A model generated the notes under the pieces. It ran no database searches, was not told the DNA's origin, and saw only the letters and a list, made by a program, of their open reading frames with translations. Source: Chromera velia (taxonomy: Eukaryota > Sar > Chromeraceae). From it: a stretch of DNA of 31,012 bases. The stretch covers positions 1 to 31,012 of the forward strand of contig JAHBMJ010001435.1 of the NCBI GenBank assembly GCA_018398765.1, given 5' to 3'. Numbering within the stretch: position 1 is the first letter of the stretch; the number at the start of each line of letters is the position of its first letter. The position numbers and the translations under genes were made by a program. Below, piece by piece: positions 17,550-26,800 of the stretch.

Positions 17550-18325
17550 TACCCCCCTGACATTCAAGGCTACTTGAAATTTTGTGCCGCTCAAAAATCC
17601 ACTCTTGAAAGGCCGCGCCACAGGTGCGGCCTATGTCTTGAAAAGCCGCGCCGCAGGCGTGGCCTATATCTTGAAAAGCTGCACCGCAGGCGTGGCCTAT
17701 GTCTTGAAAAGCTGTGCTGCAAGCAGAGCCTATGTCTTGAAAAGCTATGCCGCAAGGAGAGCTTATGTCTTGAAAAGCTATATGCCGCAAGCAGAGCCGC
17801 CACAATATTTACAAAAAGCTTCACGGACACTTCCGTTTGCGATCGAATACTCATTCGGACCATCCCAAAACCATGTTCTATGCACCATGTTCTGTGCTGT
17901 GCAGATTCTTGAACGTTCAGATTTATTTTCTGAATTTCGTACACGTAACACACCTGAACAATACATGATACACCCGTTGTATGATTCGCGGACTGAGTGA
18001 GCATGCGCGACTGCGCTGCCCTCTGAGGTATTGCGCAGTTGCCGTTTGAGTTTGAACATCGCGGCCTGATGGGCCCTCAGAAAAACACCGCGCCTGCATG
18101 CAGAAAGGCATGCCGGAGCCATGGTTTCTGGGGCCGCGCGGTACTTCGTAAAGGCAGCGTGACACTGGAGCGCATACGTGTACAGTAGAATAAATTTTGG
18201 TGGCACGAAATAGCACGAAACGATACCACCGTTCAAAAATCCTAACTTGAAATTAAATGCTGCTAAAAAATCCAATCTTGAAAAATGTTTTCAAGAACAG
18301 CTTAGAGTGTCGGGGGGATACAAAA
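17550..18325. mobile_element. Probable inverted-repeat element containing a minisatellite
   Basis: The left end (TACCCCCCTGACATTCAAGG at about 17550, then CTACTTGAAATT) aligns with the reverse complement of the right end near 18278-18325 (TATCCCCCCGACACTCTAAG, then CTGTTCTTGAAAA). AAAAATCCACTCTTGAAA-type motifs recur inside both arms. Similarity is about 75% by eye and no target-site duplication was found, so this is tentative. Confidence 0.4.
17603..17800. repeat. 33-bp minisatellite, six copies
   Basis: Units start with TCTTGAAAAG at 17603, 17636, 17669, 17702, 17735 and 17768. The period is exactly 33 bp, with unit form TCTTGAAAAGC, a GC-rich middle and GGCCTATG. Because 33 is a multiple of three, the array is open in several frames on both strands and gives spurious repetitive ORFs. 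Later units diverge from the first. Confidence 0.9.
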
Positions 18326-18842
18326 CTCATTTTTTTTTAATGAAAAAAATGATCACAATCGGTTAAATTTGGGTTAATACAGAGCTCAAATGGTATGCCG
18401 GGGCTAGTCAAGGCCCATCTATGCATTAATTCTAGAACAGACTCTCATTTTGAATTACAAGTCTTAAATTCGATTATAAATTTATTTTTGTCAGGTGAGA
18501 CTAACACGATTGGCACGCTGATTGTGAATTGATCATTTTATGTGGAAAACATTGAAAAACACTTAAGTGGCGACGCGGCATGCATAATGTACAAAACCCC
18601 CAATCATCAGTGTACCCTGCAAGTTGCCAGGAATATAAAGGAATTTGAGGTAGGAATATGAAACAATATGCAGCAATATGGGGTAGGAATATGAAGGAAT
18701 ATGTAGGATTATGCAGGAATATGAGGTAGGAATCTACAGGTGAAAATCGGTAGGAATTTAAAAAATAAATTCCTGTAAAGTAGGAAATTAAGACATAATT
18801 AGAGAAACAACAGATTAAGTTTTTATGTTTGTCGAAAAATGT
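18326..18842. other. AT-rich region with TAGGAATATGA short repeats and a hairpin
   Basis: Between about 18630 and 18780, (TA)GGAATATG(A) motifs recur irregularly. They end in a hairpin with arms AGGAATTTA and TAAATTCCT around 18750-18775. The design resembles one arm of the GGATTTTA element, but no partner arm was found. No coding frame seen. Confidence 0.5.
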
Positions 18843-19603
18843 CTAGGCGACGCACAGTGGTAAAAAAAAAAAAAAATCTGAAAACGTCTATTCTTTTTTT
18901 TTTATTATTTAAAATTTTATTGTATATGTAAAAAAAAATAAAGGTTAAATGACTAGCTTCAACTAGAGTTTGAATCATATCTAGGATCCCAGACTCCCAG
19001 TTTCACTTTTAGTTTGGTAGACGCTTAAAAGGATTGACCAAAACTAGCTTCGACTAGAGCTTCGAAATGTATATCGTCCTAGATATCCTCAAAGAGCCAG
19101 TCAAAGAACTTCTCCTCTGTCTACTCTTCTGTCTGCATCCATGTATCCATCCTTCTTGTCACTCTTTGCATAGAACAAAAGAGAGCCCCCTTTTCCCTTC
19201 GCCCGCCTGCTCGCCTTCATCCCTGTAATCCCCTTTTGCGATGGTTGCTACGTGCAGTGCCATACACGCAGACTGCAGTTGAACAAAGGAAAAAAGATTG
19301 GTTGGTCCGTGTTTAACAAAGTTGATGATGGAATGGTGAAGACACTAGTAGAGACACTAGTAGAGACAAACGTACAATAACAACGAGGACTAGAACTAGG
19401 GTTGAAAGATGTTTAAAACTTTGAGCTGAGTAATAAGTTCACGAGGAACTAGGCAAGGAAGTTAGTTTAAAAGTACTTCTAAAAGGTGCTCCTCTAGGTG
19501 CTCCTAAAGGTGCTCTAGGAAATCCTTCGTAGAAAAAAAGAAGAAAAAAAAAAATCTGGAAGGGTCTATTTTTTTTTTTTTTTTACCACTGTGCGTCGCC
19601 TAG
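18843..19603. mobile_element. MITE with perfect TIRs and 8-bp target-site duplication
   Basis: The left end CTAGGCGACGCACAGTGGTA is perfectly inverted at the right end (19584-19603), and poly(A)/poly(T) extends the match inward. The direct repeat AAAAATGT flanks both ends (18835-18842 and 19604-19611). The 761-bp interior has no coding frame. An 8-bp duplication suggests mobilisation by a hAT-like or other 8-bp-TSD transposase; the superfamily is inference. Confidence 0.9.
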
Positions 19604-21593
19604 AAAAATGTAAGTATTCGACGGTGCAAATCGAAGCCCGGCAGTGGACCGCGGGGCAACCCGGAACATAAATCCTACCCTATCCTATCCTAAGTACAAG
19701 CTAGAGTACAAGTCTAAAGTGCCAACGTTTTCACTTAAAATTGAAGTTGCTTGAACCAAGGCGGTATCTAAAAAGATTGGATGGAAGATCACAAGATGAA
19801 GCCGAAAACGTCACTTGATCACTTGCCGCACCGCACCGTGGCCCGCATGTGGTGCGCCGCAGTGTGCGGAGAAAGAGCAGAAAAAAAGAAAAGAGGGCAG
19901 AAGAAAGAAGAAAGACGGAAAGAAAGAAAACACACACAAAGACTCCAAGTGGCGGTTAATTCCCCTCGATTGATTGTTCTGTTTCTTTTCTGCATGGTAC
20001 TTTTTTTTTCCCCCAACGATGATCATGTTGATGGCTACACGTCGTGCAAGTTGGATGTCAAATCAGTCCAACCAGTGTCTTTCGATTCTCAGCTTCGTTC
20101 TGCATTTCAGAAGAAGTTCTTGGTGCCTCTAGTTTTTTTTTTTTTTGAGTGAATCGTTTTTTTTTTGAGTGAAAAACAAATTTTGTGTTGATTTTTGAAA
20201 GAGAATATTGAGTGGAGCAGGCGAGTCGACTGAGAGAGAGAGACAAGACTGCCGTCGAAGCGCGTGTAATGCTGTGCCCATTCTGCCTCTTTTTCTCCAT
20301 GATGCTAATGTGGAGTGCCTTTCAAAGAGTCCAAAAATTTCACCCAACACATCTCTTCCTGTACCCCCTCAAACCCAACTCTCTCTCTCTCTCTCCCCCC
20401 TTGCAGGAGGAGAAGAGAGGAGCGAGTACGTGACCGGTTATCTGTTTTTCGTAAGTAGTACTTTCAGCCTCGGTCAATCGGGGAAAAAAGGGAAGGGGGG
20501 GCAGGCGAAACACAGTGGGCGAGAAGGCGCAGAGCCCCGCGAGCGATACGCCAATGCGTCAAGGAAAGAGGACAAACAAGAAGAGAGACTGACGGAAAGA
20601 AGAAAACAAGGTCTGCCTATCTGTGTGGAGTCATCAGGAAAAAGGAGACGGCTACAGCTAAGCCGAAACCTTTGAGTCCAACCGGAAGTTTTCTTATTTG
20701 AAATTTCATCGTTCCGTCAGACAGATTCTTCTCTTTCACTGCCAGTCTCTCTCTCTCGCTCCCTGTCCCTTCCCCGACAAAAACAGAACGGCTGCCATCC
20801 TTGTTCACAGAAGAGCAGAAGGGAAAGGAAGAAGACAAAAGCCATCGATTCCTTTCCTGTCTTTTCTTTTCTTTTCCATTTGTGGGGCACGCAATGCGCC
20901 TTTCTTTTCTTCGTGAAAAGTTTGTTGTCAAGGATGCGAAACGACCGACAAAAAAAAGTCGGGTCGAAACAAAAACAAAAGAAATGAAACAAAAGAAACG
21001 TGGCAGTGGGACTCTCGTGCACTCTCTCTCTCTTCTCTTTTCCTTTTCTCCAGAATGGATGGGACGACGAATCAAGCAGCAGACAGACGAATGAAAAGAT
21101 GAAGGAAGAACAAGAAGAACCAATGACCGACAATCCCTTTCCTCGCATCATTTAGAACATTCAGTGAGTAACTTCCTCCCTCGGGGCAGATGTGTCGCTC
21201 CTCCTCACTCCTAGCACTCCCGCCTACCAAAGGAAAGGAAAGAAATGCATTCACAAAGCCTCATGCTTCGGTTGGTTTCGTGTCTGTGCGGCTTCTCTTG
21301 AGGGTGGGTGAGGGGGCTGATGAAAAGATCGATCAGAAGAAAAGAAGAGAAAAAACAAGCAGAGGAAGATGCCACGACCCGAGCCGGCCTGCCGGTGCGC
21401 TCTCTCTTCCACGCTCAATCAGACCATTCTTTTCTCCTTCATGTCTCTTCCATCCACTGCCTGCCATACATGAAACTCACGCACACATCCATCCCACCTT
21501 TTCTTCTCTCTCTCTGGTGGTTTCCCTTCCCTCCCCCCCAACCAATGAAGCATGGACCAAATCGACAAGTCAGTCGCCCGACCAGTCAGTCAA
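19604..21593. other. Long intergenic region, no convincing gene
   Basis: Rich in purine and pyrimidine runs, poly(T) tracts at about 20136-20169, and CT/GA simple repeats. Several ORFs of 70-155 codons exist but have low-complexity composition and no recognisable domain. Part of it is probably the 3' flank of the minus-strand gene at 21594. Confidence 0.5.
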
Positions 21594-22628
21594 TCACGCT
21601 TCCTGGAGGTTCTGAGGGAATCCGGAGAAGCAGGCAGACTCACACACAGACGCAATCACCCCGGAGGTCTCCTCGCACTCATGACGGGAGGTCTCCAGAC
21701 GGCGGATGTGCAGAGAGTTGCCCTCCAGATGGAAGATGCCGAAAAGTTCCACAGGGCACGTAGAGAGGCAGTCAGGAGCAGTGCCCCAGACAGTCTCTCC
21801 GTTGTGCGCAGAGCTCACCCTGTTGGTCTCCTTGGTGCAAGCAAGCACGAGGAGACACTCGGGGGGAGTCAGGAGGGCGGCAGCTGGGTGAGAGTTCTTT
21901 GCTCCCCCCCCGAGGTCAAGGTCGAACAGGGAAAGGGTCTTGGAATCGATTTCCTTTAGTGTCTCCTGCTGCTGCTGTTGTTGGGGGTTCCTGCCCGTTG
22001 TCTCGACAACGCGACCAGTGAAGATGAAGCTGCCCTTCCCACTTGTCACCTTTCCTGCAGCACAGGAGAGGTGCTCCATCTCCATGCGGAAGTCGGTCTG
22101 TCCTGTCTCTTCGTTCTGCATGAAGTTCAAAATCGTGCGCTTCTGAAACGCTGCGCCGTCCTTGACGGAAACAGTGACAGAAGACTTGGCCTTGAACTTG
22201 CGACCCACCAAGTCGGCAGCCAGCACAGGCGGCTGGCGCACCCACTCAGTACCGGCGGCGGTTTCGGAGACAGGGGACCGGGTGCCCTTCCTGCCACAGG
22301 GGGACAGGGAGTGGGCAGTGGAGATGACAGATTCTTCTTCGGGCTCATCGCGGTTGTACTGGAATGTTTTGGGGTTTCTCTTCTGGGAAAGGAACTCCTC
22401 CTGCGTCTCTATGAGGGTCTTCTTGATCTTCATGTTCTTCGGCTTCTCCGAAACTTTGGGAAGCTCGGCGTTAATGTGAAGCATGTTGGTAAATGTAGAG
22501 CCTTGGTTCTGTGGTGTCACTTGTGTGGGGCAGAAGAAATGGGGCTTTCCTGATTCAATAGGCAGTCTCTCTTTCTCTTTTGGGGGAATACCGTTCTTGG
22601 GTCTTGTCAATGAACACAACACGGTCAA
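21594..22628 (-). CDS. Unrecognised protein, main exon (5' end uncertain)
   Basis: An open frame of about 344 codons ends in TGA at 21594-21596. The first in-frame ATG is at 22484 (MLHINAELPKVSEKPKNMKI). Upstream of that the frame stays open but has no ATG, so it is either intron or joined from another exon. The middle (FKAKSSVTVSVKDGAAFQKR, then ILNFMQNEETGQTDFRMEM) looks like a beta-rich globular domain. A PQQQQQQ run and an acidic-basic N-terminal part are also visible. I do not recognise the family. Codon composition looks coding throughout. It is divergent from the nucleotidyltransferase gene at 23877. Confidence 0.6.
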   Translation of the reverse strand: MTVLCSLTRPKNGIPPKEKERLPIESGKPHFFCPTQVTPQNQGSTFTNMLHINAELPKVSEKPKNMKIKKTLIETQEEFLSQKRNPKTFQYNRDEPEEESVISTAHSLSPCGRKGTRSPVSETAAGTEWVRQPPVLAADLVGRKFKAKSSVTVSVKDGAAFQKRTILNFMQNEETGQTDFRMEMEHLSCAAGKVTSGKGSFIFTGRVVETTGRNPQQQQQQETLKEIDSKTLSLFDLDLGGGAKNSHPAAALLTPPECLLVLACTKETNRVSSAHNGETVWGTAPDCLSTCPVELFGIFHLEGNSLHIRRLETSRHECEETSGVIASVCESACFSGFPQNLQEA

Positions 22629-22863
22629 TGCAGGTGGGGGAATCCGGGGAGCTTAAGCAGAAACTCCGAAGGGGCAAGCGCCGATTTGGCTGCAGAGACA
22701 AACACACAGGGGGGGGAGCGGAGGGGAGGGGAGATGCAAGAGCACATGTACATGTGACACAGATAAGTTTCGTCTCATCCATCTCCGTTGTTGAGAATAT
22801 TTCGAAGAAAAAAGGGAACAGATCGATACACACAGCAGGACGCATCTAGTGAAGTGAACAGAC

Positions 22864-22925
22864 CTCATGTGAAGATAGTCTGCGCGGGTTTCGCCGGTCT
22901 CAAGGACGCCACAACGACAGAGCAT
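22864..22925 (-). CDS. Candidate first exon of the unrecognised minus-strand gene
   Basis: The ATG at 22925 opens MLCRCGVLETGETRADYLHM and ends at an AG/GTCTGT donor in phase 2. A plausible acceptor (TTCTGCTTAAG) lies before 22651. The joined frame there reads SSPDSPTCIDRVVFIDKTQE and then stops at 22555, one frame away from the main exon. A further short intron, for instance ending at the CACAG before NQGSTFTN, would reconcile them, but I could not decide which. Confidence 0.35.
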
Positions 22926-23876
22926 CTGAAGCTCTCTTTAGGTTCTCAGAAGAGAAAAAAGCCGGCCTCTGGAAAAAGAGGTCGGGAAAGGAGGGAGGGA
23001 GGGAGGGACCGGTAAGGGATCTCTCGCTCACTCAAGGAAGCAGGAAGGTTTCTTTCGAACACAATCGATCTTCTCACAGGACGGAGGCACCCTCAAAAGC
23101 CCGCGTTCGTTTCCTTTGGGAGATTTTGGGAGAGAGCTATAGAAAGAGACTCGAACAGACATGCAGACTGACGTACGATCAAATCGATCGATCGAGCGCG
23201 CGCGGCGGGCTTCGAAATTGTGCCGCGCGGCCCGCCCGCGGAACGCTCGGACCCGGGTCCGGGCCCCGGCCACCCGGCCCCCGGGCCGGGGGGCCCCGGC
23301 CGCTGGCCCATGCATGCATGCAGTGACCCGGGGCCGGGCCGGGCCGGGCCGGGGCCGCGGCCGTAGGCCGCGATCTGAGCGGCGATCATTGCACATTCTG
23401 ATCGACAGTGCACGGCCTCAAGGCTCAAGCTCAAGATGTATCTCAATTGTTTGTTGTGGACCACTTGTGGTAGATGAGGGTATACATGCGCCACTTCATT
23501 TGTATTGGCATCCAAGGGGTCATTCACCGATCTTACCGACGGGTGGTTTCAGAGTGAGACGATCTTTGGTCGACTCTGTCGGTCTTCGCAGTTTGCCGTC
23601 AGTATAAGGATTGCTGGCAGCCCCCGGAAACTCGAGATTCCTATGAAAAACCCGTTCTTCGAGGAATCCGCAAGGATCTCTCTTGCTAGCTGCTGGCGTT
23701 TCAATTAACCCATCAGCAAGAATCAAACAGCGTGAGTCTCCATCCTCACAATCCCAAATCTCTCGCTCGCCATCAAACGTGTTTCTCCTTCTCGTTGACT
23801 TCTGCTGGTTCCTTCAACCCAGCCTTTCCTTTGTCCATCTATTGATTGCATCAAGTCCAGGAGTAACAACCCAGCC
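22926..23876. other. Divergent intergenic region between two genes
   Basis: No coding frame with good character. It holds the second GC-rich island and should contain the promoters of the minus gene (start near 22925) and the plus gene (23877). Confidence 0.55.
23190..23390. promoter_or_regulatory. Extreme GC-rich island, possible bidirectional promoter
   Basis: About 200 bp, mostly G and C, with nested CCCGGG, GGGCCGGGCC tandem units (about 23329-23352), GCGCGC and an ATGCATGCATGCA run (about 23309-23321). It lies between two divergent genes, as the first island does. Function is inferred from position. Confidence 0.35.
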
Positions 23877-26800
23877 ATGGAGGCTGTGGACGTTGATCAC
23901 GACTCTGGCGAAAATTTCGGTGAGCGTCGCCTCTGCTAACTGTGGGTCTTTCAAACTCCCCCAGAGCCTGTGCAGAGATTAGTCATGCAGTTTCCCGGCT
24001 TTTCTTTTGATCAGCTGATGCCGCTTGGGCATGAGGAGAGGCCTGAGTTTTTTGCTCGGCTAACAAAGACGGCCGACAGGAGGGAGACTGTCGTTAGAGA
24101 GGTAGCTCGAACATTTATCGCTTTTTTGAGGTCTCACGGTGTCGAGGCGAAGCAGCACGGCAGCTGGACGCAGCGCATCGCCTTACCCGACAGCGACTGC
24201 GACATCTCGTGCCCAAATGACCTGAACCTCGAGAAGACGAAGGAGGCAGTCCTTCGGGTGCAGTCACGTCAGGAGTTTGTGATTCAAGAGGAGGTCTCTG
24301 AGTGGCGTCTCCTCATTAGAGGCCGCCACGGTGTGCTCCTGGATGTGACTCAAAAGGCGATGCACCACACAGAGCCATACCACAAGGCTGAACACATAAT
24401 GACGTCTGTGAACAGCGCGGTTGACGAGAACGTGAGGCTGGCGGTGCTGGTGGTAAAGCTTTGGGTCCGCAAGCACATCCAGACCTTTCAGCCGAAAGAC
24501 GGCTACCCTAACGCCTACACCTTCCTTCTCATTTTCCTCTTTCTCTGCACGCACAGAGGCCTGTTATACCTCTGATCAAGTGTCTGCGGGAGGAGACGGG
24601 AGAAGGGGTTCATCTTCGCAATGTTAAGGTTGAATCTCCCCCCCCCCGTCTCTTTTCAGAGGACCCCCTCGTTCTCTTTCAGGAGTTTCTCGCCTTCCTC
24701 ATTGCAGACCTCAAAAACATGCCTGTCGAGTTTGAGCGGTCCGAAAGGAGGCCCATCCCCACCTCCCTCAGCCCAGAAGAGCAGCTGCGTGCCAACAAAG
24801 AGTGGTTCGTGAAAGAGCCCTTCACTAGGGCCATGAAGTGCCGCTCCTCCGGGCGCTGGTCCCCCCTCTGGCACGCGCAGATCCGGCCCGACATCATCCA
24901 GAGGGCACAGGCAGACCTCGATCACCTCACACAGAGGGCAGCCACGCACTCACCTGTTCAACAGCAACTGAGACGGAGCATGAATGCCAACGCTCCAGAG
25001 TTCAGGCCGTCCGCCTTTGCAGTTTCCTCACAGACCTTCCCAACCCGCGTCCCTTGTTCTTCCTCCACTACCGTCCCCCCAGACTCCGAGCGCGGGAACC
25101 AAGGCGAGACAATCCCGGCGACAATCCCTCCCCCCCCTCCCCGTCCCACAGACCAAAGAGTGACCGAGCGCCCGTTAGTGCAGAATTTCCAAAGCTGGCA
25201 ACTGCATGACGTCGGGGGGAACTCAATGGTCGGTCTGATCACTTTTTTGTACAATGGCTGGCTTTTCCGCAAGGCATCTGTTTCTCTGTCTTTCGCAGGT
25301 ATTGCATCCCTATCTTTCTATCACCCCCCCCCCCCGTCCCCCTTTCCTTTCTGCGTGTGTGGGCGCCTTTGTACTTAAGTGCCTCAAGGCGTCATGTTTG
25401 ATTGTCCCAATCCACCTTCGATACTCTCATCAGCTTTTTGTTTACATGCTGCTCGACATTCCCGCCCTTTCCCTCTTCCTCTGCAGATGCATCTGCCCTC
25501 ACCAGCCCACCCGTCCGCTTCCGCATCTACATCTGTGTTGCCCCCAGCTCTGCCCACCCCGCCGAATGGCAAGAGTGCGTCCTCCCAACAGCCTTATCCT
25601 GCAGCCGCCACCGCTTCACAACGTGTTCTTTTGGAGCAGGAGCAGCAGCTGCAGCAGCGGGAAGAGGCCGAGGAGCCGCAGCTGCCTCTTCAGACGCAGC
25701 ATCTTGCATTACAAGAGAAGGAGGACAGCCGTCAGCAGCGGCGGTGGGCGCACTATGAGTCAGAAGGCTCTTTCACCGAGACCCCCCCCGAGTGCGTCAG
25801 TGACTCAGAAGAGCAGCCAGAGTCTCCAGGGAGTCCAGAGACACCCCCTCTGCAGGGGCAGGGGGTCATTCAGGGCCTCGGGCTCCCTCCGGACGATCCG
25901 GACGAAGACGCAGTCCTCCTGCCGTCTCCTCATTTGGGAGAAGAAACAAATGTTGTCCAGAGTGCCGCTCCGCTGTCCCCCTCTCTTTCCCAAGGGGCGT
26001 TGCCAGAGGGGCAGGGGGCGGACAGCGATTCGGAAACAGACGAGGAGGCACAGACAGTCGAGCCAAAGCTGTCTTCATTTGGTAGAGGGGTTTGGCCTGT
26101 CGTCTCTCAGCCCGAAGTGCACACGATTTCTTTCAAAGGTCGGTCAGCCGGTCTTTTAGTTTCACAGTTTCCGAGCCTCTTTGACATGTCGGGAAGTTGA
26201 CTGCATGTTTCTCTCTTCCTCTGTTGAATTGACTGTTCTTTTCGACTCACAGGTGAACAACACCAGGCCGGCAGTTCATGCCCATTCGAGGGACGACATG
26301 GCATGCCGTGGCCCTTCCGAGGTTTCCCCGGACAACACTTAAGTATTACGTTCCTTCAGACCTTGTGTTTTGTACTTTTGTTCTTCCGTGAGTGCCTTTT
26401 TGCCTCCTGTCAATCCTGTTGTTGCAGGGTTTCCCCTGGGCGACACCGGCTTTCGGGAACTTGTGGATGCCATTTCTGGAGGTCTTCTTGGCCTCCTAAA
26501 GTTCCTCTCCCTCGAGGACACGGGGTTGAAGATCTACTGGCTAGGAAGAATATGCCAGGCAATTCAGGGGAGGGGACGTCGGTCGAATTCTCTGCAAATA
26601 GAGACGCTGATCTTGTCAAGGAATGATATTGACGGGGGTGAAAGAGATGGGGATGGGTGTGGGATGCGGGCTCTTAGCTCTGCATTGAACTTCGCGTCTC
26701 TTCCCCGTCTCGGTGTGCTCATTCTAGAGAACTGCCATTTCAGGCACTCTCCCTTGCCTGCGTTGGGCTCGATTCTCAGTCGTGGGGAGCTTCCGAGACT

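Noticed and set aside
17574-18000. Repetitive ORFs with an LEKL-type 11-residue repeat on both strands
   Set aside because: They come from the 33-bp minisatellite, whose period is a multiple of three. Open frames on both strands argue against a real gene.
20208-20675. Plus-strand ORF of 155 codons
   Set aside because: It is low-complexity (Ser/Leu runs from CT repeats, then Glu/Arg runs), with no recognisable domain and no supporting exon structure.
22127-22553. Plus-strand and alternative-frame ORFs opposite the unknown minus gene
   Set aside because: They shadow the longer minus-strand frame and have no independent coding character.
24453-24556. A phase-0 intron (GTAAAG...CACAG) in the nucleotidyltransferase exon
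   Set aside because: It would restore the frame, but removes VKLWVRKH and GYPNAYTFLLIFL, which fit the conserved central domain. Kept only as an alternative in the frame-break finding.
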